Source: Ideonella benzenivorans
GTDB taxonomy: Bacteria; Pseudomonadota; Gammaproteobacteria; Burkholderiales; Burkholderiaceae_C
Reading direction: 5' to 3'
Assembly (NCBI RefSeq): GCF_020387415.1
Contig: NZ_JAGWCB010000007.1
Span: 496,001 to 560,000 of the forward strand
Length of the DNA stretch: 64,000 nucleotides
Within the stretch, counting starts at the first letter, position 1. Each line of letters opens with the position of its first letter. The notes under the pieces are model-generated. The model searched no databases. It was not told the origin of the DNA and saw only the letters and a program-made list of their open reading frames with translations. Of this stretch, positions 16,008-25,413 are shown in pieces. The translations under genes and the position numbers were made by a program.

Positions 16008-18527
16008 ATGCGTGAGCTGTCTTGGGCGGAGCCCCCGGTGCGTGAGGACATCGCCCCCCGCGTGGAGGCCGCCTGCGCGCAGGCCTGTCGCGTGTTCGCG
16101 CCCACCTGGCCGCTGGACCAATCGATCGCCGTCAACCCGCACTGGCAGCGCGTTGGCCAGCCGGTGCGCCAGGTGGCGGCCCGTCTGGCCGTGCTGGCCG
16201 GGGTGCAGGTGCTGCCTTCCCGGGCTTGGGTGGCCCAGGCGTGGAACGAAGGACGCATCCAGCCGGCCGACCTGCGGGCCGCCCTGGCGCAACTGGGCCA
16301 TCCGGCCGAGCTGGAAGCCGATTGCCTGCAAGCGCTGGCGCAGCCGGCCGACATCGCGCCGCTGCCGCTGCTGATCGACACGCTGGACGACGACCCGCGC
16401 CGGCAGGAGCGCCTGAGCTGGCGCCAAGCCATCACCCACCAGGTGAGCCAGACCTGCGCGGCCTACTTCGACCGCCACCAGGCCGACTGGCAGCCCGCGC
16501 GCGGCAGTGGCCTGTTTGCCTTCTGGCGCGACAGCCTGGTGAACGACCACGGCATCGGCTGGCTGATGGGCCTGCCGGCGCTGCACGAGGGCCTGCATGC
16601 GCTGCCCGAAACCCGCCAGCAGGCCGAGCGCTGGGCCCTGGAGCGCCAGGGCCTGGACCCGGTCGTGTGGGCCGATTACCTGGAAGCGGTGCTGTGGACG
16701 GTGCAGGGTTGGGCCGGCTGGTGTGCCTACCTGGGCTGGCAGGCCCAGCAGCAGGGCGGCCACGACGACCACCTGCGTGACCTGCTGGCCATCCGCCTGG
16801 CCTGGGGCGCGCTGCTGGTTGAGTGCAAGACCGACCGCGCGGCCCATCAGGCCCTGGCCGCGCTGCAACAGGCCTGGCAGCACGCCCCGCAGCGCCTGGC
16901 CCGGGCCGAGGCGACGCTGTGGATCGACGAGGTCTGGCAGGTGGCGCTGGAGCAGGGTTACCAGCGTGGCCTGGCGCAGGCGCTGCGGCAGGCGCCGCAG
17001 GCCGGGCAACCCGCTCCGTCGCCCGCCGAGGTGCAGGCCGTGTTCTGCATCGACGTGCGCAGCGAACGCCTGCGCCGCGCGGTGGAGGCCACCTGGCCGG
17101 CGGTGCAGACCGTGGGCTTTGCCGGCTTCTTCGGCGTGCCGGCGGCCTATGCGCCGCTGGGCACGCCGCTGCACCGGCCGCAGCTGCCGGGCCTGCTGGT
17201 CCCGTCGATGACGATCACCGACACCCTGGTCGGCGCCGATGGCCAGGCACTGCCGGCGGCGGAGACGGCCCAGGTGGCCGCGGCCCGCCGGCAGGCGCTG
17301 GCGCGGGCCCACCAGCAGGGCGCCACCAGCCGCTGGCCGGGCACGGCGTTCTCCTATGTCGAGGCGGCCGGGTTGGGCTACCTGGGTGGCCTGTTCGGCT
17401 GGCTGCGTCCCTCCACCGCGCCGCGCGCCCGAGCCGATCTGACGGGCGTGTCGGCGCGCTACCGGCCGCTGTGTCGGCCCACGCTCACCGGCTTGTCCGT
17501 CGACGAACAGGTGGCCTTGGCGGCGCGGGTGTTGCGGTCCATGAGCCTGGTGGGCACGCCACAGGGCTTGGCGCCGCTGGTGCTGCTGGTGGGCCACGGC
17601 AGCCAGACCGCCAACAACGCGCACAGCGCCGGCCTGGACTGCGGCGCCTGCGGCGGGCAGACGGGCGAGGCCAATGTGCGGGCGCTGGCGCAGCTGCTGA
17701 ACCGCCCGGCGGTGCGGGCCGGGCTGGCCGCCCAGGGGGTGACGGTGCCGGCGCAGACCGTGTTCGCCGCCGCCCTGCACAACACCACCACCGACGAGCT
17801 GGAGTGGTTCGACACCGATCTTCTGCCGGCCGAGGCCGCACCGCGCCTGGCGCAGGCCCAGGCGGCCTTTGCCCGGGCGGGCGAGCAGGTGCGGCGCGAG
17901 CGTGCGCCCAGCCTGGGCCTGGACCCGGCCCTGCCGTCAGCGGCCTTGTTCACCGCGCTGCGTCGGCGCGCCAACGACGGGGCGCAGACCCGCCCGGAAT
18001 GGGGCCTGAGCGGCAACGCAGCGATGGTCATCGCGCCGCGCGCCCGCACCCGCGGGCTGGCGTTGGACGGCCGGGTCTTTCTGCACGACTACGACCCCGC
18101 GCTGGACCCCGCGGGCCGGCTGCTGGCGCAGCTGATGACCGCGCCGATGCTGGTCGCGCACTGGATCAACTGGCAGTACCACGCGGCGGTCTGTGACCCC
18201 GAGCGGCTGGGCAGCGGCAACAAGCTGCTGCACAACGTGGTGGGCGGCCACATCGGCGTGTTCGAGGGCAATGGCGGCGACCTGCGGGTCGGCCTGGCCC
18301 GCCAGTCGGTGCACGACGGCCGGCGCTGGGTGCACGAACCGCTGCGGCTGACCGTGGTCATCGACGCGCCGGCAGCGGCGATCGAACAGGTGATCGCCGA
18401 GCACGCGGTGGTGCGCCAGCTGGTGGAGAACGGCTGGCTGCACCTGTGGCGCTTTGACGGGCCGGGCCTGGTGCGGCGCCATGCAGGGCAGTGGCGCGCC
18501 CTGGCGGAAGAGGCCCGCCGGGCCTGA
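16008..18527 (+). CDS. dabA: DabA (DUF2309/UPF0753) zinc protein of the inorganic carbon transporter
   Basis: 839 residues. The beta-carbonic-anhydrase-like zinc site is intact: C347 and D349 in FCIDVRSE, H530 in VGHGSQT, and C545 in GLDCGACGG; the CxD and 15-residue H-to-C spacing match characterised DabA proteins. With DabB it forms an energy-coupled CO2-hydrating pump at the inner membrane. The ATG at 16008 has an AAGGGGAG Shine-Dalgarno; an in-frame ATG at 15990, directly after the dabB stop, would add six residues without a good ribosome site. Confidence 0.92.
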   Translation: MRELSWAEPPVREDIAPRVEAACAQACRVFAPTWPLDQSIAVNPHWQRVGQPVRQVAARLAVLAGVQVLPSRAWVAQAWNEGRIQPADLRAALAQLGHPAELEADCLQALAQPADIAPLPLLIDTLDDDPRRQERLSWRQAITHQVSQTCAAYFDRHQADWQPARGSGLFAFWRDSLVNDHGIGWLMGLPALHEGLHALPETRQQAERWALERQGLDPVVWADYLEAVLWTVQGWAGWCAYLGWQAQQQGGHDDHLRDLLAIRLAWGALLVECKTDRAAHQALAALQQAWQHAPQRLARAEATLWIDEVWQVALEQGYQRGLAQALRQAPQAGQPAPSPAEVQAVFCIDVRSERLRRAVEATWPAVQTVGFAGFFGVPAAYAPLGTPLHRPQLPGLLVPSMTITDTLVGADGQALPAAETAQVAAARRQALARAHQQGATSRWPGTAFSYVEAAGLGYLGGLFGWLRPSTAPRARADLTGVSARYRPLCRPTLTGLSVDEQVALAARVLRSMSLVGTPQGLAPLVLLVGHGSQTANNAHSAGLDCGACGGQTGEANVRALAQLLNRPAVRAGLAAQGVTVPAQTVFAAALHNTTTDELEWFDTDLLPAEAAPRLAQAQAAFARAGEQVRRERAPSLGLDPALPSAALFTALRRRANDGAQTRPEWGLSGNAAMVIAPRARTRGLALDGRVFLHDYDPALDPAGRLLAQLMTAPMLVAHWINWQYHAAVCDPERLGSGNKLLHNVVGGHIGVFEGNGGDLRVGLARQSVHDGRRWVHEPLRLTVVIDAPAAAIEQVIAEHAVVRQLVENGWLHLWRFDGPGLVRRHAGQWRALAEEARRA

Positions 18528-18708
18528 GGGATGGACCTCTGGAACCCTCTGTCGCCGCAGTCCGGCTGGACTGGGAACGCTCCGATGGATGGATATCCAG
18601 CACAGGCTGTCGTGGCAATATACAGAACGTTACGCGTACGGGGGGATCCCTGACGCCAGGGGAGGGCCATCGAATGCCCTGAGTCGAACGAGATCGAAAG
18701 GGCGACGG

Positions 18709-21700
18709 ATGTCCGACGAGAAAGAGCTCCTGCGGGGACTGCAGGCCGCGGATGGTGTGCTTCCGCAAAACGCTTCTGTGCCTGCTGAAGGCAAGGAGAC
18801 TGCCGCTCCTCCCCAGCCGGCGCTTGCCATTGAAGTCACGGTGGCGCCGAAGCTGAGTCTGGCCGATTTTCAGAACGCCGTTCCCTTGATCAGAGAGCTG
18901 GCGCTGGAAAGCACGCTTGCCGAAGACACAGGACCGCTTGAGCTCTCGTTGAGCTCCATTCCCCCATTTTTCCGACCGAAGACCTGGCGTCTCGAGGCCG
19001 TCCAGGCGAGCGAGCGGTATCGCATTCGCGACCTCGATGTGCAGCTCGACGGTCAGCTGCTGACCCGACTCACGGAAGCTGAAGCGGCGACGCTCACCCT
19101 CTCTGTCCACGCAGCAGGTGGTGACGGCGAGCCGCTCGCGGAAACGTCCCGAGCTGTCGAGTTGCTCCCCCGCAATCAGTGGGGTGGCCTAGCGCATCTG
19201 CCGGACATGGTGGCGGCATTTGTTCAGCCGAACGACCCTGCGGTGGATCGCTTGCTGAAGAAGACGGCCGAATTGCTGCGCGAGCATGGGAAGGACCCGG
19301 CGTTGGATGGGTACAAGCAGGGCAAAGCCAAGCGCGCCTGGGAGTTCGCCAGTGCCGTCTGGAGTGCAGTGGCTTCCATGAAGCTGGATTACGCCCTGCC
19401 GCCTGCCAGTTTCGAGCACCGTGGGCAGAAGATCCGTGGCGCCACCCAGATCGCTGATTCGGGGCTGGGAACGTGCATGGATCTGGCGCTGCTGTTTTGT
19501 TCAACGCTGGAGCAGATCGGGTTGAATCCGATTGTGGTGTTCACGCGGGGACACGCGTTTGCCGGGTTGTGGCTCAAGCCGGAGGAATTCTCGACGACGG
19601 TGGTCGATGACGTCACAGCGCTGCGGAAGCGGCTGAAGCTCAACGAGCTGGTCTTGTTCGAGACCACCTTGGCAACTCAGCGGCCGTCCGTGCCTTTCAG
19701 CCGGGCCGCCGAAGTCGGGGCAGCACACATTGCCGAGGAGAAGGAGGACACCTTCGAGTTGGCCGTCGACATCCGACGTGCCCGATTGCAGCGCATCAAG
19801 CCCTTGTCGAGCCCAGAGTCGCTTCAGACTCAAGTGCTGGCCGACATGGGCGTCGACGACAAGGTGACTTGGGAGGAGGCGCCCGACCTTCCCGAGGACG
19901 ATGTTCTGGACGGTAGCGAGACGACGCTCGACCCCAAGGACAGACTCGCGCGGTGGCAGCGCAAGCTCCTGGACCTGTCGTTGCGCAACAACCTGCTGAA
20001 CTTTCGCGCTTCGAAGAGGGCCGTCAAACTGGATGCGCCCGATCCCGGATTGCTCGAAGACCTGATGTCCGACGGCAAGGAGATCAAACTCCTTCCGAAA
20101 CCAGAGCTGATGGATGGGCGTGACCCGCGCAGCCAGGACATCCACGAAGGTCGGAGCAGGGAAGACCTGCGCCGGCAGTTCGCACTCGATGCACTGAATC
20201 GCAGAGAGGCGTTCATCGACCTCGCCCCGGAAGAGCTCGAGGCGCGGATGGTCGAGCTGTACCGGTCTGCCCGTTCGACGCTGCAGGAGGGTGGGGCCAA
20301 CACCTTGTTCCTGGCCCTTGGTTTCCTGAGTTGGAATCGGGCGGACAAGGAGGATACGAAGTACAAGGCGCCGCTGGTCTTGATCCCTGTGGCGTTGAAT
20401 CGGCGCAGTGTCAGGTCAGGCTTCTCGATGACCCTGCACGACGATGAGCCGCGGTTCAACCCGACGCTCATCGAGATGCTCCGGCAGGATTTTCAGCTGA
20501 ACATCGGCATCGCAGACGGCGAGCTGCCCCGGGACGACGCCGGGCTGGACATCGCGAGGATCTGGAAGACCGTGTCGCTCGCTGTCAAGGACATCAAGGG
20601 TTGGGAGGTTTCTGAGGAAGTCGTCCTGTCGTCGTTCTCCTTTGCCAAATACCTGATGTGGGTGGACTTGGTCCAGCGCACCGATCAGCTTCGCTTGAAC
20701 CCCGTGGTCAAGCACCTGATCGACACCCCGCGCGATCCCTATCCTCAAGCGGCGGGCTTTCCCAACCCGCGGGCCCTGGACCGGGACTTCGAGCCAGGAC
20801 AGACCTTCTGTCCGTTGCCGGCCGATTCGTCCCAGTTGGCGGCCGTGATGGCCGCCGCCAGAGGCAAGGACTTCGTGCTGATCGGGCCGCCTGGAACAGG
20901 CAAGAGTCAGACGATCTCGAACCTCATTGCGCAATGCCTGGCAGAAGGTAAGCGTGTGCTGTTCGTCTCGGAGAAGATCGCGGCCCTGGATGTGGTCTAC
21001 CGGCGCCTGCGAGAGGTGGGACTGGGTGAGTTCTGCCTGGAGCTGCATTCCAGCAAGGCACGCAAGACGGATGTTCTTGCTCAGCTCAAGAGCGCCTGGG
21101 ATGCCCGAGGTGAGGTGGATACAGCGGTCTGGCACGAGGAAGCCACGCGATTGAAGAAGACGCGTGATGCGCTCAACACCTATGTCGATCGCCTTCATCA
21201 CCGGCACGCGAATGGCTACTCCATCTACGACGCCATTGGCGTGGTGGTCGATGGGGCGGATGTCCCGGTATTGCCTTTCTCGTGGGCTTCGCATTCCGCC
21301 CATTCGGTGAAAGACATGGAGCTGCTCAGGGAGGTCGTGGCCAAGCTGGAGGTGAATGCGTCCACCGTCGGAGCTCCCGCCTTGGCGAACGGGCCTTTGT
21401 CCGACGTGGGACAAACCGATTGGTCTCCCTCTTGGCAGCGAAGTCTCATGGAGGCTGCCCGGAAACTGTTGGTCGAGTGTGATGTCGTGTGGGTGGCCTG
21501 CGACCGCTTCCGATCGACGATTCGGCTTTCAGAGGTGCCCCTGACGCGCCGTGTGCGGGTGGCCCTCGGCTCCTTGGCCAGGTGCTTGCCTCTTGCTGCA
21601 GGGCGTGACTGGCGATTTGCGTTCGCACCCGAGGCGCGGATGTTGGCGGAACGCCTGCTGGCGGGGAAGGACCTTCTGACCACTCACGCTGCACTGTGCC

Positions 21701-24700
21701 AGCAGCTGTCGAGTGGTTGGGAGCCTTCCGTGAGGGAGCAGGCCTCGAGAGCGGCGGCTCTGTTGCAGGCACGCCGTGACCTGCTTGCAAGCTTGGCAGC
21801 GCCATGGCCACCGTTCGTTCTTGAGATCCTGAGCAAAGGCCTCGGGCTGCTGGAAGGCATTCAGGCACTCCAACGATCGCTCTCGGTTCGATATTCCGAT
21901 GCCGTCGAGGAATTGAACGTCTATCAGCTCAGCCGCGACCAGGCCAAGGCCAGCAAGGCCGTTTGGCCGCTGTCTTGGCTGGGCAGTCGCAAGGTACGGC
22001 AAGCGCTGGAGGCGGTGGTTGCCGGGCAGGGCGAACCCAAGGTCGCAGAGGACCTGAAGGTCCTGGTGGCTATTCGGGACCGGCGGTCGGAGGTGGCGAA
22101 GCTTGAGGTCGCCGACGAACTGAAGGGCATCTGGCATGGCCTGAAGTCCCGTGTGGATGTGTTGAAGGCCGCAGTCGCCCTGCAGAGCGCCTTGACGGCT
22201 GCTCGGGCGGAAGGGCGCTGGACGATGGATGGCTTGGAGCCACTGGTGGCGGGACGGGGGGGAGAAGCCCTCTCGGCCGAAGTCCGCAAGCTCGAGCAGC
22301 TCCGGCAACTGGACATCCAGCTGGGTGACTGGGTGGCTCTCGAAGGGAGTACGGATCACCTCTGGGCGGGATTGGAAACGGACCTGCCGGCACTGGAGGC
22401 GGCCATCGCATTCACTGGTGCGCTCTCTCAGCTGCGTGCGTCGGGCGCGTTGGCCCCCAACTTCAGCCTGGTGGCCCAGGGTGTATGTGGAGAGCGTTTG
22501 GCGAGAGATCACGCCGTGCTCAAGGAGCGCGAGGGCATTGAAGGGAAGCTGTCCGGTCTGGCGGACTTGCAGGTCTCATGTCCTGGACTCTGGAAGGGGC
22601 TGGAGACCGATCTGGAGGCGCTTCAGAAAGCCATATCCTTCCAGCGCTCCATCGCGGCGGCGGTGGCCAATCTGGCAGCCAGCCCGGAGGAAGTCACGGA
22701 GGTGTGTCATCGCCTCGAGGCACTGGTGACCGATGGCAATGCACTTCTCGATGCCGCAGGGCCGGTTGCCGAGACGGGGCGAGGCTATCTGGCGGCACTG
22801 GAACGTCTACAGCCCTTCGTCGATCGCATCGGCAGTCTTGGGGCCTTCACGACGGAGGGCCTGGCCTTCTATCACGATGCGGATCTGCATGAGATCCAAC
22901 GCCGCTGCAAAGAGATCATCGCTTCGGAACACAAGCTCAATGCGTGGTGTGCGTGGCGCAAGGCCAGCCAGCAGGCGATGGCCGTCGGATTGAGTCCGCT
23001 CGTGGGCGGGCTTGTCAGCGGTGCGGTGTCGCCTGCGGATGTGCGTCGGGTCTTTGAGACCAACTACTGCCGATGGTGGCTGAATGCCGTGGTGGACAGC
23101 GAACCGGTGATCCGGTCGTTTGTCTCTGCGGAACACGAGCGACGCATTCTCGATTTCAAGATGCTGGATGGTCGTTTCACGGATCTGACCAAGGCCTGGT
23201 TGAGGGCTAATCTCTGCAAGGCCTTGCCAGCGCAGGATGACGTGACCCGAAGCTCTGAGTGGGGCTTCCTCCGGCACGAGATCACCAAGAAACGGGCGCA
23301 CAAGCCGCTGCGCGAGTTGATGAGCAACATCCCGAACGCTTTGACGCAGCTCACCCCATGTCTGCTGATGAGTCCTCTGTCCATTGCGCAGTATCTGGCT
23401 GCAGATGCTGCACCCTTTGATGTGGTCGTGTTCGATGAAGCATCTCAGATCCCGGTATGGGATGCGATTGGTGCCATCGCTCGTGGCAAGCAGGTGGTGA
23501 TGGTGGGGGACCCGAAGCAGTTGCCGCCGACGAACTTCTTTGATCGAGCGGAATCCTCGGTGGACGACGAGGACGTCGAAGGCGACATGGAGAGCATTCT
23601 GGACGAGTGCATGGGGGCCAGCCTGCCCACACTCGATCTTTCCTGGCACTACCGCAGCCGCAACGAGAGTCTGATTGCGTTCTCGAATCACCGCTATTAC
23701 GGCGGCAGACTGGTGACCTTCCCATCACCCGTGACAGAGGATGGTGCAGTCAGCTTTCACCATGTGCAGGGCCTCTACGAGAAGGGCGGTGCGCGGGTCA
23801 ACAAGCCTGAGGCAAGGGCACTGGTCGCCGACATCGTCAGTCGCCTGAGCGCACCAGGCTTCAGGGACTCGAAGCTGACGATTGGCGTGGTCACTTTCAA
23901 TACTGAGCAGCAGAAGCTCATTGAAGACCTGCTCGATGAGGAGCGCCGTCGAGACCCCCGCTTGGAGTCGTATTTCTCCGAGTCTGAGCTCGAGCCTGTG
24001 TTTGTCAAGAATCTGGAGAGTGTCCAGGGTGATGAGCGCGACATCATGTATTTCTCCATCACCTATGGGCCCGACGACGCAGGCCATGTGTCCATGAACT
24101 TCGGTCCGATGAACCGAACCGGCGGCGAGCGTCGTCTCAATGTCGCCATCACGCGTGCGCGGCGGGAGTTGAGGGTCTTCTCGACGCTCAAGGGAGAGCA
24201 GATCGATCTGTCGAGGACGCAGGCCTTGGGTGTCCGCGATTTGAAGCACTTCTTGGAGTTCGCCGAGCGTGGCACTCGCGCGCTCTTCGAGGTGACGGCT
24301 GGCAGTCTTGGCGGATTCGAGAGTCCGTTTGAGGAGGCTGTCGCGGGCGCTCTGGCTCAGAAGGGGTGGACGTTGCACACCCAAGTCGGTGCCTCTGCGT
24401 TTCGTGTGGACCTCGCTGTCGTACACCCCGATGCCCCTGGCCGCTATCTGGCCGGGATCGAGTGCGATGGGGCCACCTACCACCGGTCAGCGACGGCGCG
24501 TGACCGGGACCTGCTCCGGGAGCAGGTGTTACGTGGACTGGGTTGGGAGATCTTGCGCATCTGGTCGACCGATTGGTGGGTGGACCCGAGCGGCACACTG
24601 GATCGTGTCTGTCGGCAGTTGGATGACCTTCTGGCCATCAGCCGCACGCGGCGTGCAGTGGAAGCCGAACGGGCTGCGGCAGAGACTGTGGCGCGAGAGA

Positions 24701-25392
24701 TGATCGAAAAGGCCAGGGCGCAGATCCCGAATGGGCTTGCACCAACACCTGCTCATCTTCCTCCCGTGGACGCTGGCCATGATCCGTTGTCGGTGAAGCC
24801 GGAGGCTGGTGCTGAGGTTCCGGAGGTCTATGCTCGGCGGGTGTCTGCCGGTGAGTCGGTTGAAGCCATTGGGAGACCGGTTTACGTCGAGTGCAACCCG
24901 GCCGAGGCTGTCGAGGATGTCGACCCCAATGCCTTCTTTGACAAGGATTACGACCAACGGCTGATGGCGATGATCGCGTATGTCGTGGGGAAGGAGGGGC
25001 CTGTGCTTGATCTGGTGCTGGCCCGACGCATCTCGCGTGCCCACGGTTGGCAGCGCACCGGCAGCCGGATTCAGGAACGGGTGGAGGACGTCGCTCGGCG
25101 GATCTGCCAGAGCACCCGAGAAGGGGTGGGGACGTTCTATTGGCCAGAGACCATGGCGATGGGCAGTCAGGTGGCCTTTAGATTCCCCGAGTCAGATGCT
25201 CAGCGCTTGATGGATGAAGTGTGCATGGAGGAGCTCGTGGCCCTGGCCGCATGCGTCGTCGATCCGCTGGTCAGCGATGACGAGAATCTGGTGGCGATGG
25301 CCCGGGAAATGGGCATCTTGCGGCTGAGGGCCGCGAGCCGAGGCCGGCTGGAGGAGGCACTGCGGCGATTCCGCGAATCGCCGCCCTCCTGA
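18709..25392 (+). CDS. Giant DUF4011 / SF1 helicase / Vsr-like nuclease / DUF3320 protein, candidate stand-alone phage defence
   Basis: 2,227 residues. Order of modules: beta-rich N-terminus (about 40-200); a transglutaminase-like patch with GTCMDLALL (C256) and GHAFAGLWL (H282); DUF4011 from about 405 (DRLARWQRKLLDLSLRN); SF1 helicase with Walker A GPPGTGKS (about 726-733), a long coiled insertion (about 820-1450), Walker B DEASQ (1576-1580), GDPKQLPP, SWHYRSRNESL, ESVQGDERD and NVAITRARREL; a Vsr/MTES-type nuclease with D1901 in FRVDLAVV, E1918 in GIECDG and YHRS; then DUF3320 (about 2080-2190). Proteins of this design recur in defence islands; antiphage action here is inferred. Codon choice and GC content look lower than in both neighbours, suggesting transfer. 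Start chosen at MSDEKELLRG; upstream in-frame codons overlap dabA. Confidence 0.88.
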   Translation: MSDEKELLRGLQAADGVLPQNASVPAEGKETAAPPQPALAIEVTVAPKLSLADFQNAVPLIRELALESTLAEDTGPLELSLSSIPPFFRPKTWRLEAVQASERYRIRDLDVQLDGQLLTRLTEAEAATLTLSVHAAGGDGEPLAETSRAVELLPRNQWGGLAHLPDMVAAFVQPNDPAVDRLLKKTAELLREHGKDPALDGYKQGKAKRAWEFASAVWSAVASMKLDYALPPASFEHRGQKIRGATQIADSGLGTCMDLALLFCSTLEQIGLNPIVVFTRGHAFAGLWLKPEEFSTTVVDDVTALRKRLKLNELVLFETTLATQRPSVPFSRAAEVGAAHIAEEKEDTFELAVDIRRARLQRIKPLSSPESLQTQVLADMGVDDKVTWEEAPDLPEDDVLDGSETTLDPKDRLARWQRKLLDLSLRNNLLNFRASKRAVKLDAPDPGLLEDLMSDGKEIKLLPKPELMDGRDPRSQDIHEGRSREDLRRQFALDALNRREAFIDLAPEELEARMVELYRSARSTLQEGGANTLFLALGFLSWNRADKEDTKYKAPLVLIPVALNRRSVRSGFSMTLHDDEPRFNPTLIEMLRQDFQLNIGIADGELPRDDAGLDIARIWKTVSLAVKDIKGWEVSEEVVLSSFSFAKYLMWVDLVQRTDQLRLNPVVKHLIDTPRDPYPQAAGFPNPRALDRDFEPGQTFCPLPADSSQLAAVMAAARGKDFVLIGPPGTGKSQTISNLIAQCLAEGKRVLFVSEKIAALDVVYRRLREVGLGEFCLELHSSKARKTDVLAQLKSAWDARGEVDTAVWHEEATRLKKTRDALNTYVDRLHHRHANGYSIYDAIGVVVDGADVPVLPFSWASHSAHSVKDMELLREVVAKLEVNASTVGAPALANGPLSDVGQTDWSPSWQRSLMEAARKLLVECDVVWVACDRFRSTIRLSEVPLTRRVRVALGSLARCLPLAAGRDWRFAFAPEARMLAERLLAGKDLLTTHAALCQQLSSGWEPSVREQASRAAALLQARRDLLASLAAPWPPFVLEILSKGLGLLEGIQALQRSLSVRYSDAVEELNVYQLSRDQAKASKAVWPLSWLGSRKVRQALEAVVAGQGEPKVAEDLKVLVAIRDRRSEVAKLEVADELKGIWHGLKSRVDVLKAAVALQSALTAARAEGRWTMDGLEPLVAGRGGEALSAEVRKLEQLRQLDIQLGDWVALEGSTDHLWAGLETDLPALEAAIAFTGALSQLRASGALAPNFSLVAQGVCGERLARDHAVLKEREGIEGKLSGLADLQVSCPGLWKGLETDLEALQKAISFQRSIAAAVANLAASPEEVTEVCHRLEALVTDGNALLDAAGPVAETGRGYLAALERLQPFVDRIGSLGAFTTEGLAFYHDADLHEIQRRCKEIIASEHKLNAWCAWRKASQQAMAVGLSPLVGGLVSGAVSPADVRRVFETNYCRWWLNAVVDSEPVIRSFVSAEHERRILDFKMLDGRFTDLTKAWLRANLCKALPAQDDVTRSSEWGFLRHEITKKRAHKPLRELMSNIPNALTQLTPCLLMSPLSIAQYLAADAAPFDVVVFDEASQIPVWDAIGAIARGKQVVMVGDPKQLPPTNFFDRAESSVDDEDVEGDMESILDECMGASLPTLDLSWHYRSRNESLIAFSNHRYYGGRLVTFPSPVTEDGAVSFHHVQGLYEKGGARVNKPEARALVADIVSRLSAPGFRDSKLTIGVVTFNTEQQKLIEDLLDEERRRDPRLESYFSESELEPVFVKNLESVQGDERDIMYFSITYGPDDAGHVSMNFGPMNRTGGERRLNVAITRARRELRVFSTLKGEQIDLSRTQALGVRDLKHFLEFAERGTRALFEVTAGSLGGFESPFEEAVAGALAQKGWTLHTQVGASAFRVDLAVVHPDAPGRYLAGIECDGATYHRSATARDRDLLREQVLRGLGWEILRIWSTDWWVDPSGTLDRVCRQLDDLLAISRTRRAVEAERAAAETVAREMIEKARAQIPNGLAPTPAHLPPVDAGHDPLSVKPEAGAEVPEVYARRVSAGESVEAIGRPVYVECNPAEAVEDVDPNAFFDKDYDQRLMAMIAYVVGKEGPVLDLVLARRISRAHGWQRTGSRIQERVEDVARRICQSTREGVGTFYWPETMAMGSQVAFRFPESDAQRLMDEVCMEELVALAACVVDPLVSDDENLVAMAREMGILRLRAASRGRLEEALRRFRESPPS

Positions 25393-25413
25393 TGGCGGTT
25401 GGACTCGGGCCGC

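Noticed and set aside
14364-17780. Very long open frame antisense to dabB/dabA (over 1,100 codons)
   Set aside because: His/Gln/Arg/Gly-rich composition typical of the reverse frame of high-GC genes; the sense strand encodes well-recognised DabA and DabB.
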